This document shows, in pieces, positions 8,108-16,313 of a stretch of DNA of 64,000 nt (position 1 is the stretch's first letter; the number at the start of each line of letters is the position of its first letter). Under the pieces are notes generated by a model that worked only from the letters and a program-made list of their open reading frames with translations, did not search any database and was not told where the DNA came from. The stretch comes from Cohnella baijiui (GTDB lineage: Bacteria; Bacillota; Bacilli; Paenibacillales; Paenibacillaceae), in NCBI RefSeq assembly GCF_020731285.1, contig NZ_JAJFOW010000020.1, forward strand, positions 45,988 to 109,987, written 5' to 3'. The translations under genes were made by a program, and so were the position numbers.

Positions 8108-8144
8108 TCTCCTCCCTCAGCGCACGGCCGTTTTTTAGCTTCAT

Positions 8145-8444
8145 TTAGAATGGCGGTCCCGATTTACTGATCTCATGCTTCTGCATTTCAACGCTTAGGA
8201 TGGGAGTAATCTGTTTTGGGGGATTTGCTACCGCGCGAAACGATTCTAAATCCTCTTCTGACTGCCAATACTCAAAATTGTTGATTCGCGATGGATCGAC
8301 CGGATCAGCTGTAATTGCCAGATCAAGACATCCTGGCGCATGCCGAGCGCGCTTCACGAGGTCTTCATGCGCTTTAACCACTTCATCACGCTTATTCGGG
8401 TCAACTGTAAACCATCCTGCGATGATCACCTTATGTGTATTCAT
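8145..8444 (-). CDS. Antibiotic-biosynthesis-monooxygenase (ABM)-like quinol monooxygenase
   Basis: 99 residues with the ferredoxin-like ABM fold: HKVIIAGWFTVDPNKRDEVV, ARHAPGCLDLAITADPVDP, and NNFEYWQSEEDLESF with the family's Trp. Such small dimeric proteins act on quinol-type or aromatic substrates or are heme/flavin-free oxygenases; the substrate cannot be told. GGGAGGG precedes the ATG. It lies 37 bp upstream of the lipoprotein gene on the same strand and may be co-transcribed with it. Confidence 0.85.
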   Translation of the reverse strand: MNTHKVIIAGWFTVDPNKRDEVVKAHEDLVKRARHAPGCLDLAITADPVDPSRINNFEYWQSEEDLESFRAVANPPKQITPILSVEMQKHEISKSGPPF

Positions 8445-8582
8445 TGCATTCCCTCCCTCTTTATTTTAACCCAATATGGAATTGCGATTTCTTTTAGAAT
8501 GCTATTTTCTCGCCATTACGCATTTTCCTCCGAATTGGAACTTTTTGGTTAATTGAAGGTATAATCCTGGGGAGGTGATGTT

Positions 8583-9158
8583 ATGAAAAACTTACGTATT
8601 GTGTTTTGCTTAGTGGCATTGGTTTTGTTGATCTCAGGCTGCGAAACAAATCAGCATTCTAATGTTGAAACTTCGCAACCTTCCACCGTCGATACTCCAA
8701 AAACGTTTAACAATAGTGCCTTATCCATTAGTTCCGAAGGAAACAAATGGAATGAAGATAAGAATGCACTACCTTTTGAACAAGTTATCGATAAAGTTTC
8801 GTTCAAAGTAAAAGAGCCAGAAGTACCGTTTGAGGTCACACATAAAGCGGCTAGTCTAATAACCGATCCGTTTGTTGTCATTCAATTAACTTATGCTAAC
8901 GAAAAAGTTGGGTATCAACTTGTTTTAGCTGAATCCAATTCCGATAAATTTAAACCAGGCGGGAAAGTAGGACCACACCTCAAGGATGGAACTGAAACCA
9001 AAGTTCAAAGCAATCAACATTCAAGTGTTTTGGCTTGGAGGAAAAACGGGATGACATTTACATTAATCACCACAAAAATTGAAGATGGGGAATTTGTGCC
9101 GCTTTATGATGTTTCAAAATTAAAAGAGATAGCGAATAGCATAAACGAGATTGAATAA
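8583..9158 (+). CDS. AT-rich putative lipoprotein of unknown function
   Basis: 191 residues. The signal peptide ends with lipobox LLISGC (Cys ~21), followed by a Ser/Thr/Asn-rich linker and a mixed alpha/beta domain. The ATG has GGGGAGGTG upstream. Codon use is strikingly AT-rich against the GC-rich neighbours, which suggests recent acquisition. No known domain was recognised. It is divergent from the ABM gene. Confidence 0.65.
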   Translation: MKNLRIVFCLVALVLLISGCETNQHSNVETSQPSTVDTPKTFNNSALSISSEGNKWNEDKNALPFEQVIDKVSFKVKEPEVPFEVTHKAASLITDPFVVIQLTYANEKVGYQLVLAESNSDKFKPGGKVGPHLKDGTETKVQSNQHSSVLAWRKNGMTFTLITTKIEDGEFVPLYDVSKLKEIANSINEIE

Positions 9159-9316
9159 GCGAAATTTGCAGTTTTTACAATGAATGATCTCAAATGGAGC
9201 CCCCTTCAAAATGGATTCATTGTATGAACGACTTATCCCCTAAAAAACTAACGATATTTTTATTTAACGTAGCAGCACTCCCTCCCTTATCTCCGTCGTG
9301 CCTGCAGCCCAGCGCA

Positions 9317-9362
9317 CATAAAGAAACAGAGCCCCGCTTTGCGGCAGCCCTGCTCTTTTGTG
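9317..9362 (-). terminator. Possible terminator of the SRPBCC gene
   Basis: On the minus strand, AGAGC...GCTCT enclose a second stem GCCGC-aaa-GCGG, followed by TTTCTTT. The structure is imperfect. Confidence 0.4.
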
Positions 9363-9397
9363 CCCTAGAATCAAACACCAACGCTAGCTCCGTCCAA

Positions 9398-9856
9398 TTA
9401 CCAGCCGAAATCCATCGTCTTGCCCGTCTCGACGTACGTCTTGATGTTGGAGAGGATCATCAGCCAGCTTTCTTGCGTGCTGGCGTAGGAAGGGTGCTCG
9501 TCCGGCCATTCGTCGTTCACGATCGTGACTTTCGTCGTTTGACCGACCTTCTCGAGCGTCATCGATACCCGGGTCTTCCAATTCGCGTGGTCTTCCCGGT
9601 AGGACGGACCCGCATGCTCCGTGAAGCTCAAGAACCGGTACGGCTCGTATGCCAGTACCTGACCGTACACGTGGACGGTCTCCTCTCCATCCGTGCCGGG
9701 GCCCACGTACTCGTAAGAGGCGCCGACCTCGAACGTCGAGCGAAGCTCGCTGCCGAAGAAGATCGCGCGCGTCGCTTCCGCATCGGTATAGATCCGCCAA
9801 ATTTGCTCGGGCTCCGCATTTACGTAGATCGAATACTTCAAGTCCGGTTGTCCCAT
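9398..9856 (-). CDS. SRPBCC / AHSA1-domain protein
   Basis: 152 residues of the START/Bet v1-like superfamily (AHSA1, PF08327 type). Seen: an opening strand KYSIYVNAEPEQIWRIYTDA, the middle FEVGASYEYVGPGTDGEETV, the LAYEPYRFLSFTEH strand, and the C-terminal helix WLMILSNIKTYVETG. Members bind hydrophobic ligands or assist chaperones; no specific ligand can be proposed. It is divergent from the AraC-type regulator, which might control it. Confidence 0.9.
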   Translation of the reverse strand: MGQPDLKYSIYVNAEPEQIWRIYTDAEATRAIFFGSELRSTFEVGASYEYVGPGTDGEETVHVYGQVLAYEPYRFLSFTEHAGPSYREDHANWKTRVSMTLEKVGQTTKVTIVNDEWPDEHPSYASTQESWLMILSNIKTYVETGKTMDFGW

Positions 9857-9989
9857 GATTCATTCCTCCGTTTGCCGCTGGATGGATTTGTGCAACTGAA
9901 GTTCGAGTGGTACTCTCGAGTATAGAGCGAAGGCCACGCATGCGTATAGTAAAAACGCGACAAACGACAAAGAAAACGGAGGGAGCGGC

Positions 9990-10811
9990 ATGGAGACGAT
10001 CGCTGCGGCGACGAACCGAGGCATTCTGAGGGCCGATGCCGGCATGAAGCGCTTTTCCCTAACACGGTACGCGCCGAGCCCGGAACTGGCCTACTTCGTG
10101 AAGCATTATTGGGTGGTACGCTGGGACTTGCGGGGACAGGCGCCCTACCGCCAGGTGAATCTCCCCTTTCCCAATCTGAATCTCGCCTTCGAGCGGGAGT
10201 CGTCCGGCAAGTACGCCGGCGTATACGGCATCTCCAGCGAGAGCAGCTTCCGCATACTCCGCGGCGAAGGCCGGGTACTGGGCGTCAAGTTCCAGCCGGG
10301 CGGCTTCTACCCGTACTTCCGTCAGCCGATCTCCAAGCTTGCCGATACGCGGATCGGCTTCGACGAGGCGTTCGGCGTCCAGCCGGACGCGCTCGAGGCG
10401 GACATCTTCGCCCGTGACGACGGGGCCGATATGGCACAGATCGCGGATCGGTTTCTGCTGTCCAGAGTGCCGGATCGGGATCCGAACGTCGGTCTAGCCA
10501 CGGCGATCGTCCAAGCCGTCATCGATGATCGTGATCTGACGAAGGTGGACAGGCTGGCCGAGCGGTTCGGCCTTCACATGCGGACGATGCAGCGCCTGTT
10601 CAGCTGCTATGTCGGCGTCAGTCCGAAATGGGTCATCCAGCGTTTTCGGCTGCAGGAGGCCGCGGACCGGATGGAACGGGGCGAGGCGACGGATTGGCCG
10701 AAGCTGTCGCAGGACTTGGGCTTCTACGATCAGTCGCACTTCATCAAATGCTTCAAAGCGATGATCGGCCGCTCCCCGGAGGCGTATCTTGAGGAAATTC
10801 GCGAGCCGTAA
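9990..10811 (+). CDS. AraC-family transcriptional regulator (DUF6597-type sensor)
   Basis: 273 residues. The N-terminal sensor (~20-150) has the pattern LAYFVKHYWVVRWDLRG...NLPFPNLNLAFERE and GVKFQPGGFYPYF, typical of AraC proteins annotated DUF6597. The C-terminal pair of helix-turn-helices (~165-268) reads LAERFGLHMRTMQRLFSCYV, GVSPKWVIQRFRLQEA and LGFYDQSHFIKCFKAMIGRS. CGGAGGGAG precedes the ATG. It faces away from the SRPBCC gene, which is a likely target. Confidence 0.9.
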   Translation: METIAAATNRGILRADAGMKRFSLTRYAPSPELAYFVKHYWVVRWDLRGQAPYRQVNLPFPNLNLAFERESSGKYAGVYGISSESSFRILRGEGRVLGVKFQPGGFYPYFRQPISKLADTRIGFDEAFGVQPDALEADIFARDDGADMAQIADRFLLSRVPDRDPNVGLATAIVQAVIDDRDLTKVDRLAERFGLHMRTMQRLFSCYVGVSPKWVIQRFRLQEAADRMERGEATDWPKLSQDLGFYDQSHFIKCFKAMIGRSPEAYLEEIREP

Positions 10812-10870
10812 CGACAGGCAGAACCGATCGTTGCGGCATGTCCCTCGCTCCGCATCGTACGATTCGCGCG

Positions 10871-10921
10871 CAAACAAGGACCTCGTCCCGCGCCCGGCTG
10901 CGGAGATGAGGTCCTTGTTTG
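10871..10921. terminator. Bidirectional terminator
   Basis: Fourteen-bp perfect stem CAAACAAGGACCTC / GAGGTCCTTGTTTG with a 23-base loop between two convergent regulator genes. Confidence 0.75.
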
Positions 10922-10985
10922 CGTCCTTGATTTCATCATGATTTGCGCCCTGCGATCGGCCTTGTTCGGATCTACCGGGCCGCGC

Positions 10986-11936
10986 CTATGCGTCCGCTTC
11001 CCCTTCCGTCTCCGGGTCGGAGGCGGGGACCGTCTTCTCGTAGTAGAGACGGAGCAGAATGTCCTGCTTGTAGTTGCCGAAGCCGCTGCCGAACAGCGTC
11101 ACCCCTCCGACGTTGCGCGACGCATTCTCCACGGCGATCTGCAGCGTCCACTGCTTGTCCCAGATGCTCACCTGATCCAGCGTCACCCCGGAGATGGCGT
11201 TGCCGTCCATGCGCGTGCCTTCGTTGGTGATCGTCAAGTGCTTCAGCAGCCCGTATTGGTTGATGTCGTCCGGCCACCAGGAAGGGTTGTACTTGCCGCG
11301 CTTGTCGCCGTAGTCGCCCGGGCTCGTCCATGTGCCCAGCTTGACGTTGTTCAGGTAAAACGTAATGTCGGACGGCCAGTTGTTGTTCGTCAGCGGCGCC
11401 TCCGACGCGATCTCCATCGAGATGACGAGCTCCGTCGGATGCTCCGTGGAGAGCAGGAAGTTCGGAATCTTGTATTCGATGAAGCCCTCGCTGAACCAGA
11501 GAATCTTCGCCTGGAACCGCTCCGGCGCGAGGAACGACCGGGGATCGTCGACGATCCCGATGAACTGTTCGGTCGTCGCGAGGCCGCAAGTCGGCTCCAC
11601 GTTGACATCGGTGAAGTGTCCCACCGAGATTTCGCTCTGATGGTACTCGCGGATATGCTCCAGCTTGTTCGGAAAGACGATCTCCGCTTCCTCCACCTGA
11701 AGCGAGCAAACCTTCTGCATGCCGCCCCGGCTGGGCTGCATCTCGCTGCGGACGATGCCGGCCTTCTCCAGCTTTTTGATATGCATGGTCATGATGGCGC
11801 TGCTGAGCCCCACCGCTTCGGAGAGCTCCCGGATATTCATCGGGCGTTTGGCGAGCAGGCGAATGACTTTCAGCCGGACGCTGCTCGCGAGCGCCTCGTA
11901 AACGGGCAAGGATTTGTCGGAAATGTCCAGGTTCAT
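10986..11936 (-). CDS. ArsR-like winged-helix regulator with large C-terminal sensor domain
   Basis: 316 residues from ATG 11936 (GGGAGG upstream). Residues ~1-80 are a winged helix of ArsR type: LASSVRLKVIRLLAKRPMNI, RELSEAVGLSSAIMTMHIKK, LEKAGIVRSEM. The remaining ~230 residues are beta-rich with many Trp/Tyr (NNNWPSDITFYLNNVKLGTW, YNPSWWPDDINQY), perhaps a sugar-sensing sandwich. No metal-binding Cys motif is seen. Its divergence from the GH43 remnant suggests it once regulated arabinose-polymer use. It lies in the minus orientation with AT-rich promoter DNA at 11990-12180. Confidence 0.8.
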   Translation of the reverse strand: MNLDISDKSLPVYEALASSVRLKVIRLLAKRPMNIRELSEAVGLSSAIMTMHIKKLEKAGIVRSEMQPSRGGMQKVCSLQVEEAEIVFPNKLEHIREYHQSEISVGHFTDVNVEPTCGLATTEQFIGIVDDPRSFLAPERFQAKILWFSEGFIEYKIPNFLLSTEHPTELVISMEIASEAPLTNNNWPSDITFYLNNVKLGTWTSPGDYGDKRGKYNPSWWPDDINQYGLLKHLTITNEGTRMDGNAISGVTLDQVSIWDKQWTLQIAVENASRNVGGVTLFGSGFGNYKQDILLRLYYEKTVPASDPETEGEADA

Positions 11937-12206
11937 GCTTGTCCTCCCTATCATGTCGGACCTCGGGACGATGTCCTCTCCATCATAGTATTTTATTAAC
12001 ATCCCCGCAACGCTATGAGCGGCCGCTCCCCCGTCTTCCGCGTCCTGCCGCCTTTTAATTAATATATTTATTAATGTTTAAATATTTTTACTCACAACCT
12101 TATTGACTTGTAAGCGCTCTTTTGTTATCGCTAATACACGAACGATATATTTGTATAATTATTAACGTATTGCATCGACATCAAGCGGATGGTGAGGATG
12201 GAACGA

Positions 12207-12830
12207 ATGAGCGAAGCAATCGAGACGCCCTGCCCCTACGACAACCCGATCGTCAGCCAGCGGGCGGATCCCTGGATCTACAAGCACGCGGACGGCTGCT
12301 ACTACTTCACCGGATCCGTGCCGGAATACGACCGGATCGAGATTCGCAGGTCGCCCGTGATCGGAGGGCTGGGGCAAGCCGAGACGCGCATCGTCTGGCG
12401 CAAGCGAGCGGACGGCGAGATGAGCTCCCATATTTGGGCGCCGCTGTGGACGAAGGACGGCTGGCCGGTCGTCTCGCCGGAGCGCTATGCCAGGGAGCGG
12501 ATGCAGCGAATCCCCAAGAGGGAAATCCCCGGCGGGTGGGAGCGGCTCGTGCAGTTGCGGTGGATCGACGGTCAGGCGCCGTCCTCGCCGCTGCGCCTGC
12601 TGGAAGGTGGGCAGATCGACGTTGCCGACGGCAAGGGCAACTGGTCGTTCGACGGCGACCATACGCTCACCCTGACCTGGGCCGAAGCGGACGGTCGGAC
12701 GACCGCCGAGACCGTGCTGCTGCTGCCGTCCTGGGATTGGGAGCTGAACCGGCCCGCGCTCGTCTTCACCGGCCTGGATGGCGACGGCCAGGCGGTGTGG
12801 GGCAAGCAGACGAGCCGGCTGGCCGGATGA
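12207..12830 (+). pseudogene. GH43 arabinosidase with internal in-frame deletion
   Basis: 207 codons; start 12207 with GGTGAGG nine bases upstream (earlier ATGs at 12189 and 12198 overlap that site). The first ~70 residues are the start of a GH43 propeller: NPIVSQRADPWIYKHADGCY with the catalytic-base Asp, and EMSSHIWAP. The next residues (LWTKDGWPVVSPERY) belong to the end of the propeller, followed by the usual ~110-residue C-terminal beta domain. Blades 2-5, with the acid and pKa-modulating residues, are absent, so the protein cannot be an active glycosidase. The junction is in frame, so it may still be translated. Confidence 0.75.
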
Positions 12831-12858
12831 CGCGGCCTTGACGGCACCGATCGCAAAC

Positions 12859-12908
12859 AAACAGGGCAGTTTCCGCCGGGGTCGCCGGCATGGAGCCGCC
12901 CTGTTTTT
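12859..12908 (+). terminator. Terminator after the GH43 remnant
   Basis: AACAGGGC...GCCCTGTT stem with a long inner stem-loop, followed by TTTTT. Confidence 0.7.
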
Positions 12909-13101
12909 CTTTGTTCTCGCCGCAGGCTGCTCCTCCTCCTTTTCTCCTATCTCGTATCTCGAGTTATACAACTTGTATCCTAAAATTTTCTAAAAATTTG
13001 GTGATAATGTATTTACAATCGGGCGAAAATTGTATATTGTTGTCAGGGTATTTGGTATTTTGTAGGTTGATTTTGATAGAGATGAACAGGGGGAGAAAAA
13101 A

Positions 13102-13785
13102 ATGGAGTGGAAACAATCGAAACGCTGGTTGAAATGGTCGATCCCGCTCGGTCTGGCCATCGTGCTGGCCGCCTGCGGCGGCAAGTCCGACGATAAGAAA
13201 AACGACGCTTCGCCTTCGCCTAGCGCCTCGTCATCCGCAAGCGCGAGCCCGTCCGCGAGCCCGAGCCCAAGTCCGAGCCCGAGTGCTAGCCCCAGCGCAA
13301 GCCCGAGCGCTTCCGCCGGCGCGCTTAAGGAAGGCTATGTCCTGTACGACAACACGGAATACAAGATTCGCATGCAGTATCCGAAGGATTGGACCATCCA
13401 GGACAACATCCCGGGCGTCGTGGCGGCATTCCTCTCTCCGCTCGAAAACGACAAGGATACCTTCCAAGAGAACGTCAACCTCGTCGTTCAAGATCTCGGC
13501 GGGCAAGAAATCACGCTGGAGCAATACGCCGATGCTTCCAAGCAGCAGCTCCAACAGCTGATTACGGACTACAAGCTGATCTCCTCCGAGACGTCTACGG
13601 AGGATGGCGTGCACTATATGGAGTACACCGGCAAGCAAGGGCAACTGAGCCTGCATTGGGAACAAGCGACGGTGTTCGATTCGGGCAAAGCGTACGTCAT
13701 CACGTACACGGCCGCTCCGGATTCGGTGGACAAGTTCGAAGATACGGTAGCCGAGATGGTAGAAACGCTGGAGTCGTACAAGTAA
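13102..13785 (+). CDS. Lipoprotein with PsbP-like domain
   Basis: 227 residues. The signal peptide ends in VLAACGG (lipid-modified Cys ~25), followed by a ~45-residue Ser/Pro/Ala linker (positions ~36-80) made of S-P-S-A repeats. The globular domain (~85-225) starts with YDNTEYKIRMQYPKDWTIQ and ends with FEDTVAEMVETLESYK, the PsbP/Mog1-like fold (DUF1795 type) of many surface lipoproteins. Role unknown; it may bind ligands outside the membrane. GGGGGAG precedes the ATG, and a terminator follows. Confidence 0.8.
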   Translation: MEWKQSKRWLKWSIPLGLAIVLAACGGKSDDKKNDASPSPSASSSASASPSASPSPSPSPSASPSASPSASAGALKEGYVLYDNTEYKIRMQYPKDWTIQDNIPGVVAAFLSPLENDKDTFQENVNLVVQDLGGQEITLEQYADASKQQLQQLITDYKLISSETSTEDGVHYMEYTGKQGQLSLHWEQATVFDSGKAYVITYTAAPDSVDKFEDTVAEMVETLESYK

Positions 13786-13811
13786 GCAGGAATTGAATAG
13801 CGTGACCCTCA

Positions 13812-13856
13812 GGGCCGCTTCCTCGCCAACCGGCGAAGGAGAGGCCCTTCCTTTTC
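13812..13856 (+). terminator. Terminator after the PsbP-like lipoprotein
   Basis: GGGCC(gct)TCCTCGCC-aacc-GGCGAAGGA(ga)GGCCC followed by TTCCTTTT. The rest of 13857-14111 shows no gene; only a short dyad GTGAGA-N6-TCTCAC (14075-14092) lies just before the next start. Confidence 0.65.
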
Positions 13857-14111
13857 CCCATGCTAGACATTGGCATGTGGATCATGTAGCGTCCCTGCTA
13901 AGGCCGCTTCGCCCGTTCGCACCGTCGCGGCACGCTTCGCAAGCCCGTCGTCCGGCAGGCCGCTCGGTCTCCGGACGGAGCGGGCTCCGCCGCCGGGGAC
14001 GGCCATTTCCCGCTTGACGTCCGGCATCCCTCCCCCACCTGCGCCTGTCAAAAAGTTCCACGCCCTCCTGTAAAGTGAGAATCAAATCTCACGCGGAAGG
14101 GTGCATGGATC

Positions 14112-14996
14112 ATGCAAACGAAACAAGACGGATTCACCGGCGCGGCCGTTCGGCTTTTCAAAGCCGAAAAGGCGCTGGTCCTGGCCGGCCTGCTCGGCTT
14201 CGCGCTGGCAGCGTTGTGCGCGGTATGGGTACTGCTGTACGGAGGTCCGGTCGGCCCGGACGGCGACGTCTCCAAGGCGTTCTCCTTCAACGCCGCCATC
14301 GGCATTTTCCTGCTGTCGACGGCGATGATTCTGCCCTCCTCGGGCTTGGGCCGCAAGGGAAAGACGACATTTCGAACCGTATACGTCCTGCTGGCGCTCT
14401 TTTCGTACTTCGCGGAAACGACGCAAAACTTCCGCGGCGCGAACCCCCGCTTCCTGAAGGACGGCGCGTCCGCCTACGACATCGCGATCGGCGCGGTCTT
14501 CGGTCTCGTCGCCCTGCTCCTCGTCGTCTTCTACCTCTTCCTGGCCGCCCGATACTTTTTCCCCAAGGTCTACAAGCAAAACCCCGTTTGGGTGCTTAGC
14601 ATCCGTTACGCGATGATCGCCGTCATGCTCTCCTTTGCCGCAGGCATCTGGATCTCCATGCACCAAGGCCGGTATGTCGGTTCGCACGGCAATCTCATCT
14701 GGCTGCACGGCCTTGGATTCCACGGGCTGCAGGCGCTGCCGTTCGTCGCCTGGCTGACGGGACGCGCGGCGATGGACGTTCCGGCCCGGCGGGCGCTGGT
14801 GCACCTGTCGGGAGCCGCCTACGCGCTTGGCCTCGTGGCGATCGGCTGGCAGACAATGCTCGGCCAAGCCGTCCTCTCTTGGTCGTACCTGACGTTCGCT
14901 GCCGCCGGCTGCTTCCTCCTCGCCCTCGTCCCGGTCGCGCTCATCTTGCTGCGGCGTCCCGTCCGGCGGCCGGAAGCCGCCTCCTTTCGGAGCTGA
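14112..14996 (+). CDS. Uncharacterised multi-pass membrane protein
   Basis: 294 residues with about seven or eight hydrophobic helices. Several histidines sit in or near helices (SMHQGRYVGSHG, LHGLGFHGLQALPF), a pattern that can bind heme or copper, but no named family is recognised. A GGAAGGGTG box lies ~14 bases before the ATG. It is alone on the plus strand between two regulator/lipoprotein genes. Confidence 0.7.
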   Translation: MQTKQDGFTGAAVRLFKAEKALVLAGLLGFALAALCAVWVLLYGGPVGPDGDVSKAFSFNAAIGIFLLSTAMILPSSGLGRKGKTTFRTVYVLLALFSYFAETTQNFRGANPRFLKDGASAYDIAIGAVFGLVALLLVVFYLFLAARYFFPKVYKQNPVWVLSIRYAMIAVMLSFAAGIWISMHQGRYVGSHGNLIWLHGLGFHGLQALPFVAWLTGRAAMDVPARRALVHLSGAAYALGLVAIGWQTMLGQAVLSWSYLTFAAAGCFLLALVPVALILLRRPVRRPEAASFRS

Positions 14997-15014
14997 TCTG
15001 CAGCGCCGGGCCGA

Positions 15015-15044
15015 TTGACGGCCGCAAATCTCAAATGCTATGCT
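15015..15044 (+). promoter_or_regulatory. Promoter of the LacI-type regulator
   Basis: TTGACG (15015-15020), an 18-bp spacer and TATGCT (15039-15044), about 70 bp before the TTG start. Confidence 0.5.
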
Positions 15045-15111
15045 TCCTAGTAATAGGAAAACGAACGAACAGCACGGTCTTCGTCGGACGCGTCCTGAAG
15101 GGGAGAGAGTA

Positions 15112-16122
15112 TTGGCGGGCAGGAAAGTAACGCTCAAGGATCTTGCAATCAAAGCCGGGCTTTCCGTCAACACGATTTCCCGGGCGCTGAAGGACAAGGA
15201 AGATATCTCGCCGGCCACCCGGAAAACGATCCAGGATCTGGCCAAGGAGATGGGGTATGTCGGCAACGCGCTGGCCGGCTCTCTCCGGTCGGGGCTGACC
15301 AAGACGATCGCGGTCATCGTCAGCGACGTGGCGAACCCGCATTTCGGCATCATGGTCAAAGATATCGAGAAGACCGCCCGCAAGCACAACTACACGATTT
15401 TCGTCATCAATACCGAAGACGACTACGAGATGGAAGAGCGGGCCATCTACACGGCAATCGGCAAAAACGTCGACGCGATCATCATCTGTCCCTCCCAGCG
15501 GAGCACCGACAACATCCGTTTTTTGCAAAAGAACGGCGTCCCTTTCGTGTTGATCGGAAGGCGGTTCCGGGAAGAACCCGACTTCGACTACGTCATTTGC
15601 GACGACGAGAAAGGCGGCTATCTCGCCACGAAGCATCTGATCGAGAGCGGTCGCGAGCGCGTCTTGTTCCTCAACGGGCCCGGCCGGATTTCGAGCGCGC
15701 AGGAGCGGTTGGAAGGATACAAGCGGGCGCATGCCGAAGCCGGATTGCCGATCCGCGACGAGTTGATCGTCGAAGTGGGCGCCTCCGCGGGAGATACGCG
15801 CCAAGTCGTCAAACGGTTGATCGAGCGGGATGCCACGTTCACGGGCATTTTCGCGTTTAACGACGTGATCGCATGGGAAGCCGCGTACGTTCTGCAAAAG
15901 CACGGCTATCGCGTGCCCGACGATTTCGGGGTCATCGGCTTCGACAATATCCAGTCTCGACTGTTTATCCCGTTCCAGCTGTCGTCCGTCAGCCCCTCCA
16001 AAGGCAAAATGTCCAAGCGCGCGGTCGACATCGTGCTTCATAAAATCAACCACCCGGAATCGAAGACCCGATTCCGCGAGGTTATCGATACGGCGCTGGT
16101 GCTGAGAGAAAGCACGAAATAA
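15112..16122 (+). CDS. LacI-family transcriptional regulator of the GH127 operon
   Basis: 336 residues from TTG 15112 (AAGGGGAGAG upstream); the frame upstream contains the promoter. N-terminal LacI helix-turn-helix: VTLKDLAIKAGLSVNTISRA then LKDKEDISPATRKTIQDLA. The effector domain follows the periplasmic-binding fold (TIAVIVSDVANPHFGIMV, GIFAFNDVIAWEAAYVLQ, FGVIGFDNIQSR). It is followed by a terminator and the sugar operon, whose promoter carries a 16-bp near-palindrome, so local repression is likely. Confidence 0.92.
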   Translation: MAGRKVTLKDLAIKAGLSVNTISRALKDKEDISPATRKTIQDLAKEMGYVGNALAGSLRSGLTKTIAVIVSDVANPHFGIMVKDIEKTARKHNYTIFVINTEDDYEMEERAIYTAIGKNVDAIIICPSQRSTDNIRFLQKNGVPFVLIGRRFREEPDFDYVICDDEKGGYLATKHLIESGRERVLFLNGPGRISSAQERLEGYKRAHAEAGLPIRDELIVEVGASAGDTRQVVKRLIERDATFTGIFAFNDVIAWEAAYVLQKHGYRVPDDFGVIGFDNIQSRLFIPFQLSSVSPSKGKMSKRAVDIVLHKINHPESKTRFREVIDTALVLRESTK

Positions 16123-16136
16123 GCGCATCAGTCCAT

Positions 16137-16176
16137 AGAACGGCTCGTCGGTTTTCCGACGAGCCGTTCTCTTTTT
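16137..16176 (+). terminator. Terminator after the LacI gene
   Basis: Fifteen-bp perfect stem AGAACGGCTCGTCGG / CCGACGAGCCGTTCT with loop TTTT, followed by CTTTTTC. Confidence 0.9.
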
Positions 16177-16235
16177 CATCAGGATCGCAACCGTTCCCGC
16201 TCCGATTTTCGGCTGACGGCAGCTCCGAAAAACGA

Positions 16236-16285
16236 TTGACAGCGTCAAAACGCGAATGTTACATTATCGTTAATGTTAACGTTAA
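16236..16285 (+). promoter_or_regulatory. Promoter and LacI-type operator of the dehydrogenase/GH127 operon
   Basis: TTGACA (16236-16241), an 18-bp spacer, TACATT (16260-16265), then TTAATGTTAACGTTAA (16270-16285), a 16-bp near-perfect palindrome centred on GTTAAC covering the expected start of transcription. The position is ideal for repression by the LacI protein encoded just upstream. Confidence 0.7.
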
Positions 16286-16313
16286 AAATTTCCTGAAGCG
16301 GAGGCTGAAACAA

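Noticed and set aside
13857..14111. Short ORFs between the PsbP-like lipoprotein and the membrane protein
   Set aside because: All are under 75 codons, mutually overlapping, without ribosome sites.
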